A stretch of DNA of 64,000 bases. Source: Exophiala sp. HKRS030. Its lineage: Eukaryota > Ascomycota > Eurotiomycetes > Chaetothyriales > Herpotrichiellaceae. Where the stretch lies: the NCBI GenBank assembly GCA_023897205.1, contig JAHWDD010000002.1, positions 4,278,001 to 4,342,000 of the forward strand. The letters run 5' to 3'. The stretch's first letter is position 1. Each line of letters opens with the position of its first letter. The notes under the pieces were generated by a model. It was given only the letters and a program-made list of their open reading frames with translations, was not told the origin of the DNA and searched no databases. Below are positions 25,295 to 37,380 of this stretch, one piece after another. Both the position numbers and the translations under genes were made by a program.

Positions 25295-27213
25295 GGTGGT
25301 GTGTATCTAAATGAAGGGATGGTGAGGTGAAAAGCTGACGCTGCTCGCTTACGACACACAAGATCCACAATGAACTGGACTGTTGTAGCAAGATGTGAAG
25401 AGTTCGAGACTGGCAATGAAGGTACTTGAAACGTCAACCTGACACAGTATTAGTCTCGACGAAACGCTGGCGTGCAGGGCGATACCACAACGTACCAGAA
25501 GGGTCTGTGCCTTGTGGGCCAATACAGTTGCTCCGGGCAATGTCTTGAGAAAGGAAGTATATCACCGGCGTCAATTCTGTTTTTACAGAGACTTAAATCG
25601 CAGAAGAGGATCAACTCGGGAAGTAAACAAAGGGAAGATCAGAGACAGGGAATGAGTATTTAGTTCAACATCGGTAAGACGAAAGGGCATCCCACCGTTC
25701 CCAGTGCTGGTTAGCGACATCATCGACGTACTTGCTCAAGATTCACTCGGCTCATGCGCAAGGAAAGGGGGCAGCGAAGATGAGCCAAGGGGGGCTTCAG
25801 GTCCCACATTACTGAGTGGACGGGCCTGTGCTGCAATTGACTGTCAAAGACCAGACAATCGAAAGAGCTGCATAACGGAGCACAAACCTCTCGGCCGTGC
25901 GTGGGCCTGGGTTGTCAAGGTTGTGCGTGCGTGTTGGAAAGGAAAGAACAGACGTGATTTGTAGCGGAGGCGAGATGGAAGATGGAAAAGACGTGGATGA
26001 GTGGAGAGCGGGAAGGAGACGACGAGGTTGGTGAAACACGCCAGGGGCAACCGACGGACCACGGTTTGGGAAAAAACCAAACCCCCGTGCCTTCCTTTGT
26101 GGTGCCCCCAGCACGCTCCAGCTACCAACTCTCGGTCCCATTTAGGTGCCTTTTAGGTGCAATCTAGGTACCGACTAGGTGCTAAGGTTGCCCTCAAACC
26201 CAATCAAAAGCTCCCATCCACCAAACTCGTCGTACGTCTATCGTCAACCACTCGTGGACGAGGCTCTGTGCGTTTCATGACTTTCCTCCTGGACGTTCTC
26301 GACCTCTGATGGCCCTCTGAGCCTGGTTTCTTTGCCGCTCAGCCTCCTTTGTTTCAGGACCCAAAAATCCTCCTTGGGTATTCATGCTCATGAGATCGGT
26401 TTTCCATACCCTGAGTCACACCACAGAGTCCAGACTGGTGTGGACTCTTCCATGAAAAAGATCGGTTGTTGCACGTGTCTCTTCGATCTCCTAAACAAGG
26501 ACAGGAATACATCAAGGTAGTGGTACTCATGAAGACTCATGACTGATAATTCACTGATATGTGGGACAAGATTCACCCAGTACCATCGGCATTCCGGGCT
26601 TCACAGCCCGACGCCCGTTTCCCTCACCTTACTCGAATCATAGGTCGTCTGCTAGGCTGTCGTCTTGTCATTGATGCCCAGCCTGGGCACGGCGCCTACG
26701 CTTTGAGATGTCGCTTCACATTCCAGCATTACTTGCAGGCAGGAATCAGGGAAAGGCGCAGTCGAACAAGTCTGCTGACACTTTTTCTCATCTATCCTCA
26801 ACTCAGTCTACTTGTCCGAAATCACGTCTACGATTTTACGTTTGTCACTTGAAGGAATACAGTGTGGTTGTAGTAGGAGTTCAAGACCTGAGTAGCAAAA
26901 GGCAAAGTGTTCTCCCTAAAGCACGCCCATAATGTAATGCATCATAAAGACATCATCCCAAATCGTGCATCTTGACTTCAAGTGTCACCCATTCGCGAGA
27001 GTCCTGCGCCCATCGTCCCATCGCTCGTGGCCTTCATGTCGATAATGGTTCGTTGCACAGTCAATCTCAATCCATGCAGTAGTGATTGCTGGCCATCCTT
27101 CATCCCTCATTTCTCGGCGGTCCAACTAGCCAGTCAAGCACAACACACACCCTTGCTTAGCACCGCCGAGACAATGCATGAACAGCCCTCACTGCTAGTT
27201 CTTCACCAACGAT
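25295..27213. other. Intergenic, 1.9 kb upstream of noxB
   Basis: No gene is supported. Three direct TAGGTGC motifs occur at about 26142-26148, 26154-26160 and 26175-26181. The noxB promoter lies at the left side. Confidence 0.45.
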
Positions 27214-27991
<778 letters not shown>

Positions 27992-29027
27992 GGCTGAGAG
28001 GAACGGAGTGTAGATGAAGAGAAAAGGTGTGTGTCAAGGGTAGAAGCCGGCTGTCGTGGTCAAAACCAGAGTGAGGCGGGGCTAAGATTTGAGTCAACTT
28101 TGTGGTTTTGAAAGAACAGAACGGACAGTCAAAGCGGGAGAAGACGAACCAGACAAGTCGATAGGTAAGGGAGTTTATGTAGGTAAGATCGTTTGCTCGC
28201 TCGTGGAAAGGAATTGAGCGCCGCGAAGAAGTGTCGTGTGTCAAGGTTGATGATGAGTGAATCGAGGTGGGCTGAAGTTGAAGCGTTAATAAGGCAGGGA
28301 AGTTAGCGGCAGAAGTGGCAGATAGTGAGTGGCAGTGGCAGTGGCAGTGGCAGCAAAAGAGACGAAAAGAGAGGCAAGCCCGAGTGCGGCGTCGTAGGCA
28401 CAAGGGCGAACCAAGAGTCAGGCAAACGCAAAGGTGGCAGTTTGCACTGTTTTGTTACCAATGAAAGCTGTGGATTAGGCAGTATGACTAGTGAGACGCA
28501 CAACATCGATTGTGGCAGTTCTCTCGGGATTTGGTGGGCCTTGGCAGATGATGGCACCCGATGGAAGATACGAGTAAGTTGGGTGCAAACCTCAGCCTGC
28601 AAGTCATCAAGGTTACCTCAAGTCAGGGCCCTTATCCTGTCATCTGAGTCTACATCTAGGCACCGCAGGGACCATGGGGCCTCTCCGGCACCCGTGAGCC
28701 GAAAAGTTAGGCCTCTCGAGGTCTTTGCTAACTGTTGCCTTTGGCCAAAATTTCTAACCGACGAGATTCTTTCGCCACCATCGCTCTCAAGTTCCGCTAG
28801 GTGAGTCACTTAACACAGTACCCATTTATTATGGTATTATGACAAAGCAAGCGTAGAAGGTGTTTGTCAATTCGTCAAGACATGTCTGTCAACCACCACC
28901 TACGCTGATTTCACCAGTACTGTAACCATGTTTGTCTCCCATTTTTTGTGCAACTAATGCCGATCCTTTAGTCACCCTTTTAAAATCGCCGGTTTGAAAT
29001 GCTTAGAAGAAAACCTTTTCGCTTTTT
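27992..29027. other. Intergenic, ubc4 promoter side
   Basis: About 1 kb. It holds a (GGCAGT)4 hexanucleotide repeat at about 28331-28353. Open frames here, including 28325-28804, show no recognisable protein. Confidence 0.45.
28331..28353. repeat. (GGCAGT)4 repeat
   Basis: Nearly four perfect copies of GGCAGT lie about 340 bp upstream of the ubc4 start codon. Confidence 0.8.
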
Positions 29028-30307
29028 TTATACAAATGCCTGTAACCCTGTAATGGCCCTACCCAAGATCAAGGCATGGATATCGCTTTGACCCTCGTAT
29101 GTTTGGGTGACAAACAGATTGGCCACATGTCGACCAATGTGATATTCATCGCTAACCGCATTTCCGCCGAAGATTTCTTGCAAATGTCTTGCATTTACTA
29201 GAGCTCGGTCACAGTTCTGTCGCTTGATCATTGAGATCATCTCTGGAGCTACTTTGCCCTCATCTTTCAGTCTGCCCACCTGCAATGCGGCAGCCAGACC
29301 GAAAGCAGCATCCGTTGTGGCATCGGCCAATTTCTTCTGAACCAGCTGGTATTTGGCAATTGGGTTGTTCTTAAATTGTTTCCTCTCAAGAGCGTATTCG
29401 CGAGCTCGTCTGATGCAGTCCTCGAGCGCACCTATCGTACCCCAAGCAATTCCATATCTTGCCGAGTTGAGGCATGAAAATGGTCCTCTCAGCCCTCCAC
29501 CTCTGGGAACATGTTCTCTTTGGGTACAGGGCATTCGTCCAATTGGATCATACCTGTTATTGAAGCTCGGAGTCCGTTCTTGTCCTTTATTGCTGGCGTC
29601 TCCAGGGTTCCGGGAGGGCATTTCTCTCGTTCGATGACGAAGCCTCTGATCTTGCCCGTCTCCTGCAGCTTGGCCCACACGACCAGAACATCTGCGATAG
29701 GCGAATTGGTGATCCAAGTTTTGGCGCCTGATATCGAGTAGTATCCTTCTTTCGTTGGGTGAGGTTTCGCAGTTGTTTCCATTGAGCCTGGATCAGAACC
29801 ATGATTTGGTTCTGTCAGGCCAAAACAGCCTACTAATTGACCGTTGCCCAGCTTCTCCAAATACTTGTCTTTCTGTTCTTGAGTGCCGAATTCTTCGATC
29901 GGGCCCATCACGAGAGAGCTTTGGACTGACATGGCCGAACGGTACCCCGAGTCTACCTTCTCAACCTCTCTTGTGATGAGACCAGAAGCGACGCTGCTGA
30001 CACCTGCACATCCGTATCCTTTAATTGTAGCACCTAAAAGGCCTAGCTCACCCATCTCTTGCAGAATCTTCTTGTCGTAGTCTTCTTTGCGATATGCTTC
30101 GAGAACTCGAGGCTGCAGTCGCTCTTGACAGTATGAATGTGCTGTTTCTTGAATTGCTTGCTCTTCTTCGGTCAAGAAATTGTGTAGGTTCAGCGGATCG
30201 TCCCATTTAAATGCAACTGAAGTAGAGGCATGTCTGCGTGCTAGAGACTGAAAGGGCGAGGCTAGCTGCACGTGGGCAGCACGACGACAGAGGGAACGAG
30301 CCAACAT
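29028..30307 (-). CDS. Glutaryl-CoA dehydrogenase, mitochondrial
   Basis: An FAD acyl-CoA dehydrogenase converting glutaryl-CoA to crotonyl-CoA in lysine and tryptophan breakdown. The start at 30307 gives [17 protein letters not shown], a basic mitochondrial presequence. A longer frame upstream is discounted. There are no introns; 426 residues after repair, the usual length. Hallmarks are [17 protein letters not shown] (substrate-binding Arg region), [33 protein letters not shown] and [19 protein letters not shown], with the catalytic Glu in YEG. One base is missing in a GGG run (+ strand CCC at 29493-29495); adding it makes [19 protein letters not shown] continuous. Identity is well supported. 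Confidence 0.93.
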
Positions 30308-31243
30308 GGTGTGATGATGCTGTAGTCTGGCTAATATGTGGGAACGGAGAGAACAGTGCAGTTGATTTGCGAAAAGGAAAAAATAATAGAGTATATATAC
30401 ATATATTGGGCGAAGATTTTGACAAGGAGATCGGCGCATTGAATTCAGAATCTTGACGACCACATCTTCATTCACGGAACCGAGGCTACGATGAAAGTGT
30501 TAACAAGGCATTGCCTGAACATACACTGGGCAGGGTACCCCGAGAACTCCAGACGGTTCGTCTCCGCACGCACACTCGAACCTCCGTGAAGTCGCCGGTA
30601 TCACGGTTAGGTAATAGACATTTTGGGACACTTTTTCGGAGATGGATTCTCGATTTGGAATGCCGGTAATTGACAGATCGGCGATATAGCGGATGATTTC
30701 ACATTTGCTACAGCGGTTTTCTGATGGTATTTGAGGTTGTGGAAAGTGTAAGGCCTTAAAAAAACATGGACTGCAGTGGGTACATATTGGACGGCAGTGG
30801 GTGGCAGTGGTCCGGGGAGGGAATGATGGTGGTTAGATGCTGCCAGGTTCTACGTCATCGATCTTTGGGGCTTCCTCTTTTCAATGAGGTCTCTTAGGTG
30901 AAGGCTTAACTAATCAACGAACTAGTTAGTTACATGGTAGTTTTAATAGATAAGTAGGTGCCTCTAATGATGTAACCGCCCAGTAGCCAGTAGCCCTTAG
31001 CCACCCGTGACCAGTAACTTATAGGCCCTTCGGGCTTACAGTCTAGCTCACAGCAATTCCCGTCCATGTGCAGGCGTGCCGCTAATTAGAGTCACGCTCT
31101 TGCTGGGCGGCGTCGACGCGTTTCATCATCACTTTACGCGATTGTCTGCCCTTGACAAACTTGGTGCAAGACCACCATTCAGAGCCGGCCCTTTACTCTC
31201 GACACAAGTCAACTTTGTTGTTGGCCTTGGACAGGTTGCAAAT
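30308..31243. other. Divergent promoter region, GCDH and fen1
   Basis: 936 bases between divergently transcribed genes. Short CAGT/GGCAGTGG-type repeats occur near 30770-30815. A cell-cycle box near the right end is listed separately. Confidence 0.5.
31116..31121. promoter_or_regulatory. ACGCGT, MluI cell-cycle box upstream of fen1
   Basis: A perfect ACGCGT lies 123-128 bases before the fen1 start codon, with a half-related TTACGCGA 14 bases downstream. MBF-type factors use ACGCGT to drive G1/S expression of replication genes, a plausible role here. A single hexamer can also occur by chance. Confidence 0.5.
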
Positions 31244-32649
31244 ATGGGAATCAAGCGTGAGTCTTTTGAATTCCCTGTCATCGTCGACAGGTCCCTAATT
31301 CCTCATCAGAACTCTACCATGTCATCGCCGACGAGGCACCAGATGCGATCAAGACCGGCGAGATCAAGAACCATTTTGGTAGGAAGGTCGCTATTGTGGG
31401 TTTTACCAAATCTCCCAAAATGATATGCAGCTAATCAGTCGCAACAGGATGCGTAAGGCTTAATCTCATCTGTGAACGCAATCATCATGGTATTAACCCA
31501 CCTTAGATCGATGAGCATCTACAGCTTTCTGATCGCCGTACGATCAGAAGGTCAGCAACTCATGTCCGACACGGGCGAAACTACTTCACACTTGATGGGC
31601 ATGTTCTACCGAACGCTACGGATTGTCGACAATGGCATCAAACCGCTCTACGTCTTTGACGGCGCTCCTCCAAAATTGAAGTCTGGCGAATTGGCCAAGC
31701 GATTCGCTCGAAAGAACGAGGCCAACGAGCAGCATGAGGAAGCCAAAGAGACGGGTACTGCAGAAGATGTCGAAAAGTTTTCAAGACGAACTGTGAGAGT
31801 GACCAGGGAACACAATGAGGAATGCAGACGGCTCTTGAAACTCATGGGTATTCCGTACATCATCGCACCAACCGAGGCAGAGGCGCAGTGTGCAGTTCTG
31901 GCACGCGCAGGCAAGGTCTATGCGGCTGCATCAGAAGACATGGACACGTTGTGTTTCGAAGCACCCATTCTCCTTCGACACCTCACATTTAGCGAGCAGC
32001 GGAAAGAGCCAATTCAGGAGATCCACCTTGACAAGGCTTTGCAAGGGCTAGGCATGGACAAAAACCAGGTAAGCCTCACTCTTCAATGCAGCGTTCAGAC
32101 CACGACATATTCACCACAATACTCTAGTTCATCGACATGTGTATCTTACTCGGTTGCGACTACGTCGATCCAATTCCAAAGGTCGGACCCAACACTGCCC
32201 TCAAGCTTATTCGAGAACATGGATCACTTGAAAAGGTGGTGGAATTCATGGAAAACGACCCTAAGAAAAGATACGTGATTCCCGAAGACTGGCCATATCA
32301 AGATGCAAGAGAGCTGTTTCTCCATCCCGACGTGAGGCCCGCAGATCACCCTGACTGTGACTTCAAGTGGGAGGCTCCCGATGTGGAAGGACTTGTGCAA
32401 TTTTTGGTCCACGAGAAAGGTTTCAGTGAGGATAGAGTAAGGAATGCTGCACAGAAGTTGCAGAAGAACGTCAAAACTGCTCAACAATCAAGACTTGAAG
32501 GCTTCTTCAAGGCGGTCCCCAAAAGTGAGAGTGAGAAAAAGGACCTGAAGCGGAAGCACGACGAGAAGATTGCTGAAGCAAAGAAGAAAAAGAAAGAAGA
32601 CACGAAGACCAAGAAGGAGGCTCGTGGCAAGGCACATATCTCAACATGA
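31244..32649 (+). CDS. fen1: Flap endonuclease 1 (FEN1/Rad27)
   Basis: A structure-specific 5' nuclease that removes Okazaki-fragment flaps and acts in long-patch base excision repair. The phase-consistent exons are 31244-31256, 31310-31395, 31448-31452, 31507-32068 and 32128-32649, giving 395 residues. Exon 3 is only five bases (GATGC); with it the protein reads [20 protein letters not shown], as in the family. Active-site acidic residues are visible in [30 protein letters not shown] and [16 protein letters not shown] near residues 341-349 is a PCNA-binding PIP box, followed by a Lys-rich tail. No frame break. Identity is secure; the microexon is inferred from phase and conservation. Confidence 0.95.
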
Positions 32650-34470
32650 TACCATCGACTTGAAAGTCGCGCTAATGATTGCATGAAGAATGGACTGACA
32701 TAAATATGCAGCACCCTGGGGAGTTTAGCTTGGCGTTCAGAAAATGTGTCGCGAAGGACCGATCATGGGAGTCTTGGGCCTGATCAAGTTCGGATTGGTG
32801 TCAACCAATTCTTCGATCTCGCAATCGAGTCAAAGTGGCCGCAAGTACCACGTCGGAGATTACGAGCAAAGGCGTTGGTAGGTCAACACTTGCCGTGAAT
32901 CTGTCCCATTTTATCAGCAGCAGAATTATTTGTCTGCCATGCTGGCACCAGATTGTGTCAGCTTTAGATGCTGTATCTTAGGGCGATGATCATATATCTA
33001 CCACGGACTGCCGAAGTGGTACGTCTCTGTGGGTTTCAAACAGGCCGCAGAATGAGTATCTCGAAAGCTGAAATGAGGCGCGAGCTCGATCCACAAGTGC
33101 AAGAAGCTCGAAACATCACATAGCATGAGCGCTTTCGCAAGAACCTGCCTTTGAACTCGAATGAGAACTTATAAGTGTATCAGAAGAAGAGTCATTTCTC
33201 GTTGGCGGTCAGAATTGTAGCAGAATTCATTATGCTGTCCTTTCAGACAGCATCTGGGCCTCGCAAGCCTTCAGAGAACTTCCATATCGGAACAATCCAG
33301 CATTGTAGGCTGGTCTCAAGGCTGTAGGCTGACACTGAAAATCATGATCTTGGAGGATGTGACGTATTGTCTGAAGCTCAAGGCACCAGAGCCTCCTTGG
33401 GATTAGGTGGCAAGATGCAACGATGGAAATTTCAATTGAGAAACGATTTTCATGACTCACTGGATGGATTCAGGAGAGTAGAAGGTGCAGGCTAGAGATA
33501 TTTGTGCTCGACAATTCGGTATAGACAGTATCGACAAGAGCGACAACATCACCCTCCACAGGATGACTTCCGGGTGCAATTGTTGGGAGCAAGTACCTGG
33601 CTTTGGATCAAAACTCGGTTGATGTGATCCGCTAAGCCCACACATGTTGATCTCCTGATGACAGTCGGTCCACGGAGGTCACAAGTGGCAGCCTATCAGC
33701 CCATCCTCGTATTGTCTTAATGCCAAGCCTCATGGTGTGTGGCCGAGGAATCACATGACGCGGAAGATCGGAGTCTTGAGGGGGAAAGATCCAGAGCAGT
33801 GCGTTGTCGGTCTTTCTCACACACTCATTGAAGGTGTGCACATTGCAACAACATCTGAACCAGATTTTAGTCGCTGGTCGTTCTAGACATTTGCCAGATA
33901 GACGCTATCTGGAGAATATGCTTGGTTGAAAGACACACTGACTTCTTGCCGTAGGGCGAGTTGAGACACCCAATAGCGGGAAAGATCATTATTCATTCAA
34001 AATCAAAGTATCAGAGGAGATGTAAACAGCATCGGAGCATCAAAACTTTTGATTGATCAGGTGAGGCTCCAGTGTGTTTCCGGCACGAGTTCAAGTGTGA
34101 ACACCTCCGAGTCGTCAACACAGAACGTGTGAGGTAGAGCAGGTAAGTGCAAATCAACGACGACGAGGGAGCGACTTCACATGTGATTGGGGACGCGATA
34201 TTCATGCGAAAGCTATATTGTCAAGACTTACAGAGGATCATTAAGAAGAATGGGAAATAAAAAGCTAGGACAAGTGGAGAAGAAAAAAAAGGAAGAGATG
34301 CGAAGAAATGGAAGCGGATGCAGTAGGTTGGGAAAAGAGAGAGAGAAAGGAGAAAAGAGGATGTGTTGATGTGGCAGTGTGTTGCACCAACATCAGTATC
34401 AGCATCAGCAATACCAACAAGCAACAGCATGGAGGGGGATGGAGGGCGGAAAAGCGAAACCGGTGGACGA
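32650..34470. other. Intergenic, 1.8 kb, fen1 to H1
   Basis: No gene or RNA is supported on either strand. There is A/G-rich low-complexity sequence at about 34240-34370. Confidence 0.45.
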
Positions 34471-34475
34471 ATCTG

Positions 34476-34680
34476 ATTGGAAGGAGCCAATGCATTGGCG
34501 CGTGATCTGGACGTGGCAAGTGCGATGGGATGGATTGATTATTATTGAAAATGGAAGATTCGGGGGAAGGAGCCTTTTAAGTTGTGATTGGACAAGAACG
34601 AGGCTGATTGGGAAGGAGGCACCTGGCGGGTTGATCGTGGTTGATTTGGAGCAGCCGGGACGTCACATGCGAGGTATAAA
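34476..34680 (+). promoter_or_regulatory. Histone H1 promoter: CCAAT cluster, CRE-like site and TATA box
   Basis: ATTGG (reverse CCAAT) occurs at 34476, 34494, 34587 and 34607, and CCAAT at 34487. GACGTCAC lies at 34659-34666, and TATAAA at 34675-34680 about 180 bases before the start codon. A TATA box with multiple CCAAT boxes suits a strongly expressed histone gene. The motifs are seen; the role is inferred. Confidence 0.55.
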
Positions 34681-34857
34681 CAAGCCCGTGTCCCGCATTC
34701 GCGCGCCGCATGCCCATCGCCCACTGCTCTATCTCTCTTCCACTTCTCGACTCTTGTTGCTCGACACGCAAAGCTATCATATATATCCTTTCGCTTCATC
34801 AAGCCATCACTTGCTACTCATCAACCTCTTGCCAACAACACTTACTCCAACAACAAT

Positions 34858-36044
34858 ATGCCTCCCAAGAAAGCTGCCACCGCCGCCGCCCCGGCCAAGG
34901 AAGTCAAAGAGAAGAAGCCCGCCGCCGCCCCGCTCATGCTTCATACAAAGGTCAGTTGAGCTTCCAAAACACGGTCGCGGACCCATGCCACTGCTTCTAT
35001 CCTTGTCGCCGATCAATGCTGACTCATAAACACTAGATATGATCAAGGAGGCTATCCTCAATGTAAGTCTATCTGCTTTGCGACAACCTCGACGCCTTCG
35101 AGCATTCTATTTCACCGCTCTTATCTAGTCTATGGCTTGATCATGAGCATACACATGGAAGCGCTGCCAATATGAGACTATGATCGTTTACTGACCTATC
35201 TTGACACGTAGCTCAAAGAAAGGAACGGAAGCAGGTTAGTCCTATGCCATACCTCGTCGTCGCTGGCGTTCGAGTCGAACATGTCTTATGTGAATCCTAG
35301 TACTAACAAGACTGTAGCCGACAAGCGATCAAGAAATATGTTCAGGCAAACAACAACGTTACCGTCAGCTCTCCTCTTCAATTCGATTCTCTATTCAACA
35401 AGGCTTTGAAGACTGGTGTAGAGAAGGGTGACTTCCAACAACCCAAGGGTATAGCACTCTACTTGACGACGTCTCCACTCCCTTCTAACATTTAACCCTA
35501 GGTCCTTCTGGTCCCGTGAAACTTACCAAGCCTGCTGCTAAGCCTGCTGGTGAGAAGAAGGCCGCTGCCAAGGTGAGCACCTCATCACCATCCGCTGCAA
35601 TCTGAGCTAACCCCCAACCTGCAGAAGGAGAAGGCACCCAAGGAAGCCAAGGAAGCGAAACCAAAGGTCGCAAAACCCAAAGCTGCTGCTAAACCTAAAG
35701 CTACCACCACAAAGCCAAAGAAGGCAGCTGTCACTAAGAAGGCAGCTACCACCAAGCCAAAGGCCAACACTGCCACTAAGCGAGCACCCAAAGCCAAGGC
35801 TGCGAAGGCCGAAGCACCTGTATGTTGAGCCCTGATCTTTCTTGTGGATCGAGATTACTAAACGCTATCAGGCTCCTGCTGTTACCGATGTCCCAACAGT
35901 CCTCAAGAAGACTAATTCTGGTAGAGTCAGCAAAACAAAGACAAGCAGCGGTACCAAGAAGGCCCTGCTAAGAAGGCCACCACAACAAAGAAGGCAGCTG
36001 CCCCGAAGAAAGCCACACCTAAGAAGGCTGAAGCTGCCGCATAA
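34858..36044 (+). CDS. Linker histone H1 (two frame breaks)
   Basis: Binds linker DNA and nucleosome entry sites. Seven exons: 34858-34950, 35037-35062, 35212-35234, 35318-35448, 35502-35572, 35625-35819 and 35872-36044. A short basic N-tail is followed by the winged-helix globular domain: HASYKDMIKEAILNLKERNG, SRQAIKKYVQANNNVT, FDSLFNKALKTGVEKGDF, then PKGPSGPVKL. A long Lys/Ala/Pro-rich tail with AKPKAAAKPKA-type repeats follows. Two bases are missing, both C: in the run at 34928-34931 (before HASYK) and at 35963-35965 (tail). With both restored the length is 237 residues and the stop is 36042-36044. A frameshifted tail, as literally read, would run on without the normal end. Confidence 0.9.
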
Positions 36045-37380
36045 ACGACTTAGGCATTGACCATAATGTCGTTGTTATGACTTGATGTGCGTTGTTGTTT
36101 GTGTATTTTCTTGTACTATGTTATCCAAGGTCATGTGAACAGGAAGGCCAATGATGCTCGGGTTTGAACTGGGCTCTCGTGGTCGAGTCGTGAAGCCATG
36201 GGGAAGATGGATGATAATCACTGTCACGAACGGCCATCGTGGATAGCCTGGGTCCTTACTCGATGACACAGAACTCGGTATGTGTCTCAGCCTCACACTT
36301 GGGTTTATTTGGGACTGGGGCGGAAGAAGCTTTCATTGGAGTATGCCGGCGTTCATGTCTATATGGTGTTCGTGAAGGAACATTGGCATTAGGCGATCAT
36401 CTGTATGGGAAATAGGAGGACATATGAAGGTTGGGACGGACGAACGCAGGATAAGCTCGATCCAAACAGACACAAAATTCAGTACAGGGTGTTTGCAAGA
36501 CTTCAAAGAATGGCTCGAGGGTATTGATATTTACCCACGTGACCTGGTCCATTGGGGTTGAAGCTGTCTAGCATAGCCACGAAACAGTACATTCGCTTAC
36601 TGATATCGTGTATACAAGTGAATGAATGACAAAAGATGCCTTTGTACAAAACACCTTGTCTCTTAGTTAGGATGTGCTGTGATTACTGCAAGCGTGTGTC
36701 TGCCCTTATAGGTTATTGACCTCCTCACATCCGTATAATGCCCGTTGTTTTGAAGTTTAAGCTATGAAAGCTTGTCGGATAAATGCTGGTCCGCCATCCG
36801 AATTCAGAACTCGACATGCGCCACGTGATGCAATCTGGTCGTCGGCAGGCTTGCCCTCGAATCCGGCTCGAAACAACACAATTTCCTTCGAGACAACAAG
36901 ACAGTGAGAAGGCTTTGGACAATGTTGCCTCGCCGTATTAAAGGTTATAGCCTCGACGACAGAGTCCAACAGCGTAAGGAGTCTGTCTCTGGAGGATCTC
37001 ATCGCGATGTTCACACAGCAGATAACTTCTCTGACGTTCACCGACGCGCCCGGTAATGATCATTGAACCGACAGCATATCCATGACACCATGGGACAGTA
37101 ATGGTTGCCGTGTGTCTTGGACGAAATTGCATTCTCGGGCCTGTACAGAGCAGGTTCGGATGATTCGATCCTACGGTAGGCCCAAGATCTGCATAATTTT
37201 CTATTTGCATGTGGTTGGCCTCGTGACGACACAATGGTACCCCTAACCACGTTTCATGGCTTGTCAGCATTGACGCGGCTGTGACAAGACTGAAACTGTC
37301 GCAGAGTCTTATTTCAGGGCTTGCGCGCCTTGATCCTTGTGAGGAACATAGGTTCTACGATCAGGTTATTCTATCCGACT
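36045..37380. other. Intergenic, H1 to cytochrome P450
   Basis: About 1.3 kb without a supported gene. Several short frames on the minus strand near 36750-37270 have no recognisable domains. Confidence 0.4.

Noticed and set aside
30308..30475. Longer N-terminus for glutaryl-CoA dehydrogenase
   Set aside because: The extra residues are hydrophobic and unlike a presequence; [10 protein letters not shown] at 30307 gives a normal mitochondrial start.
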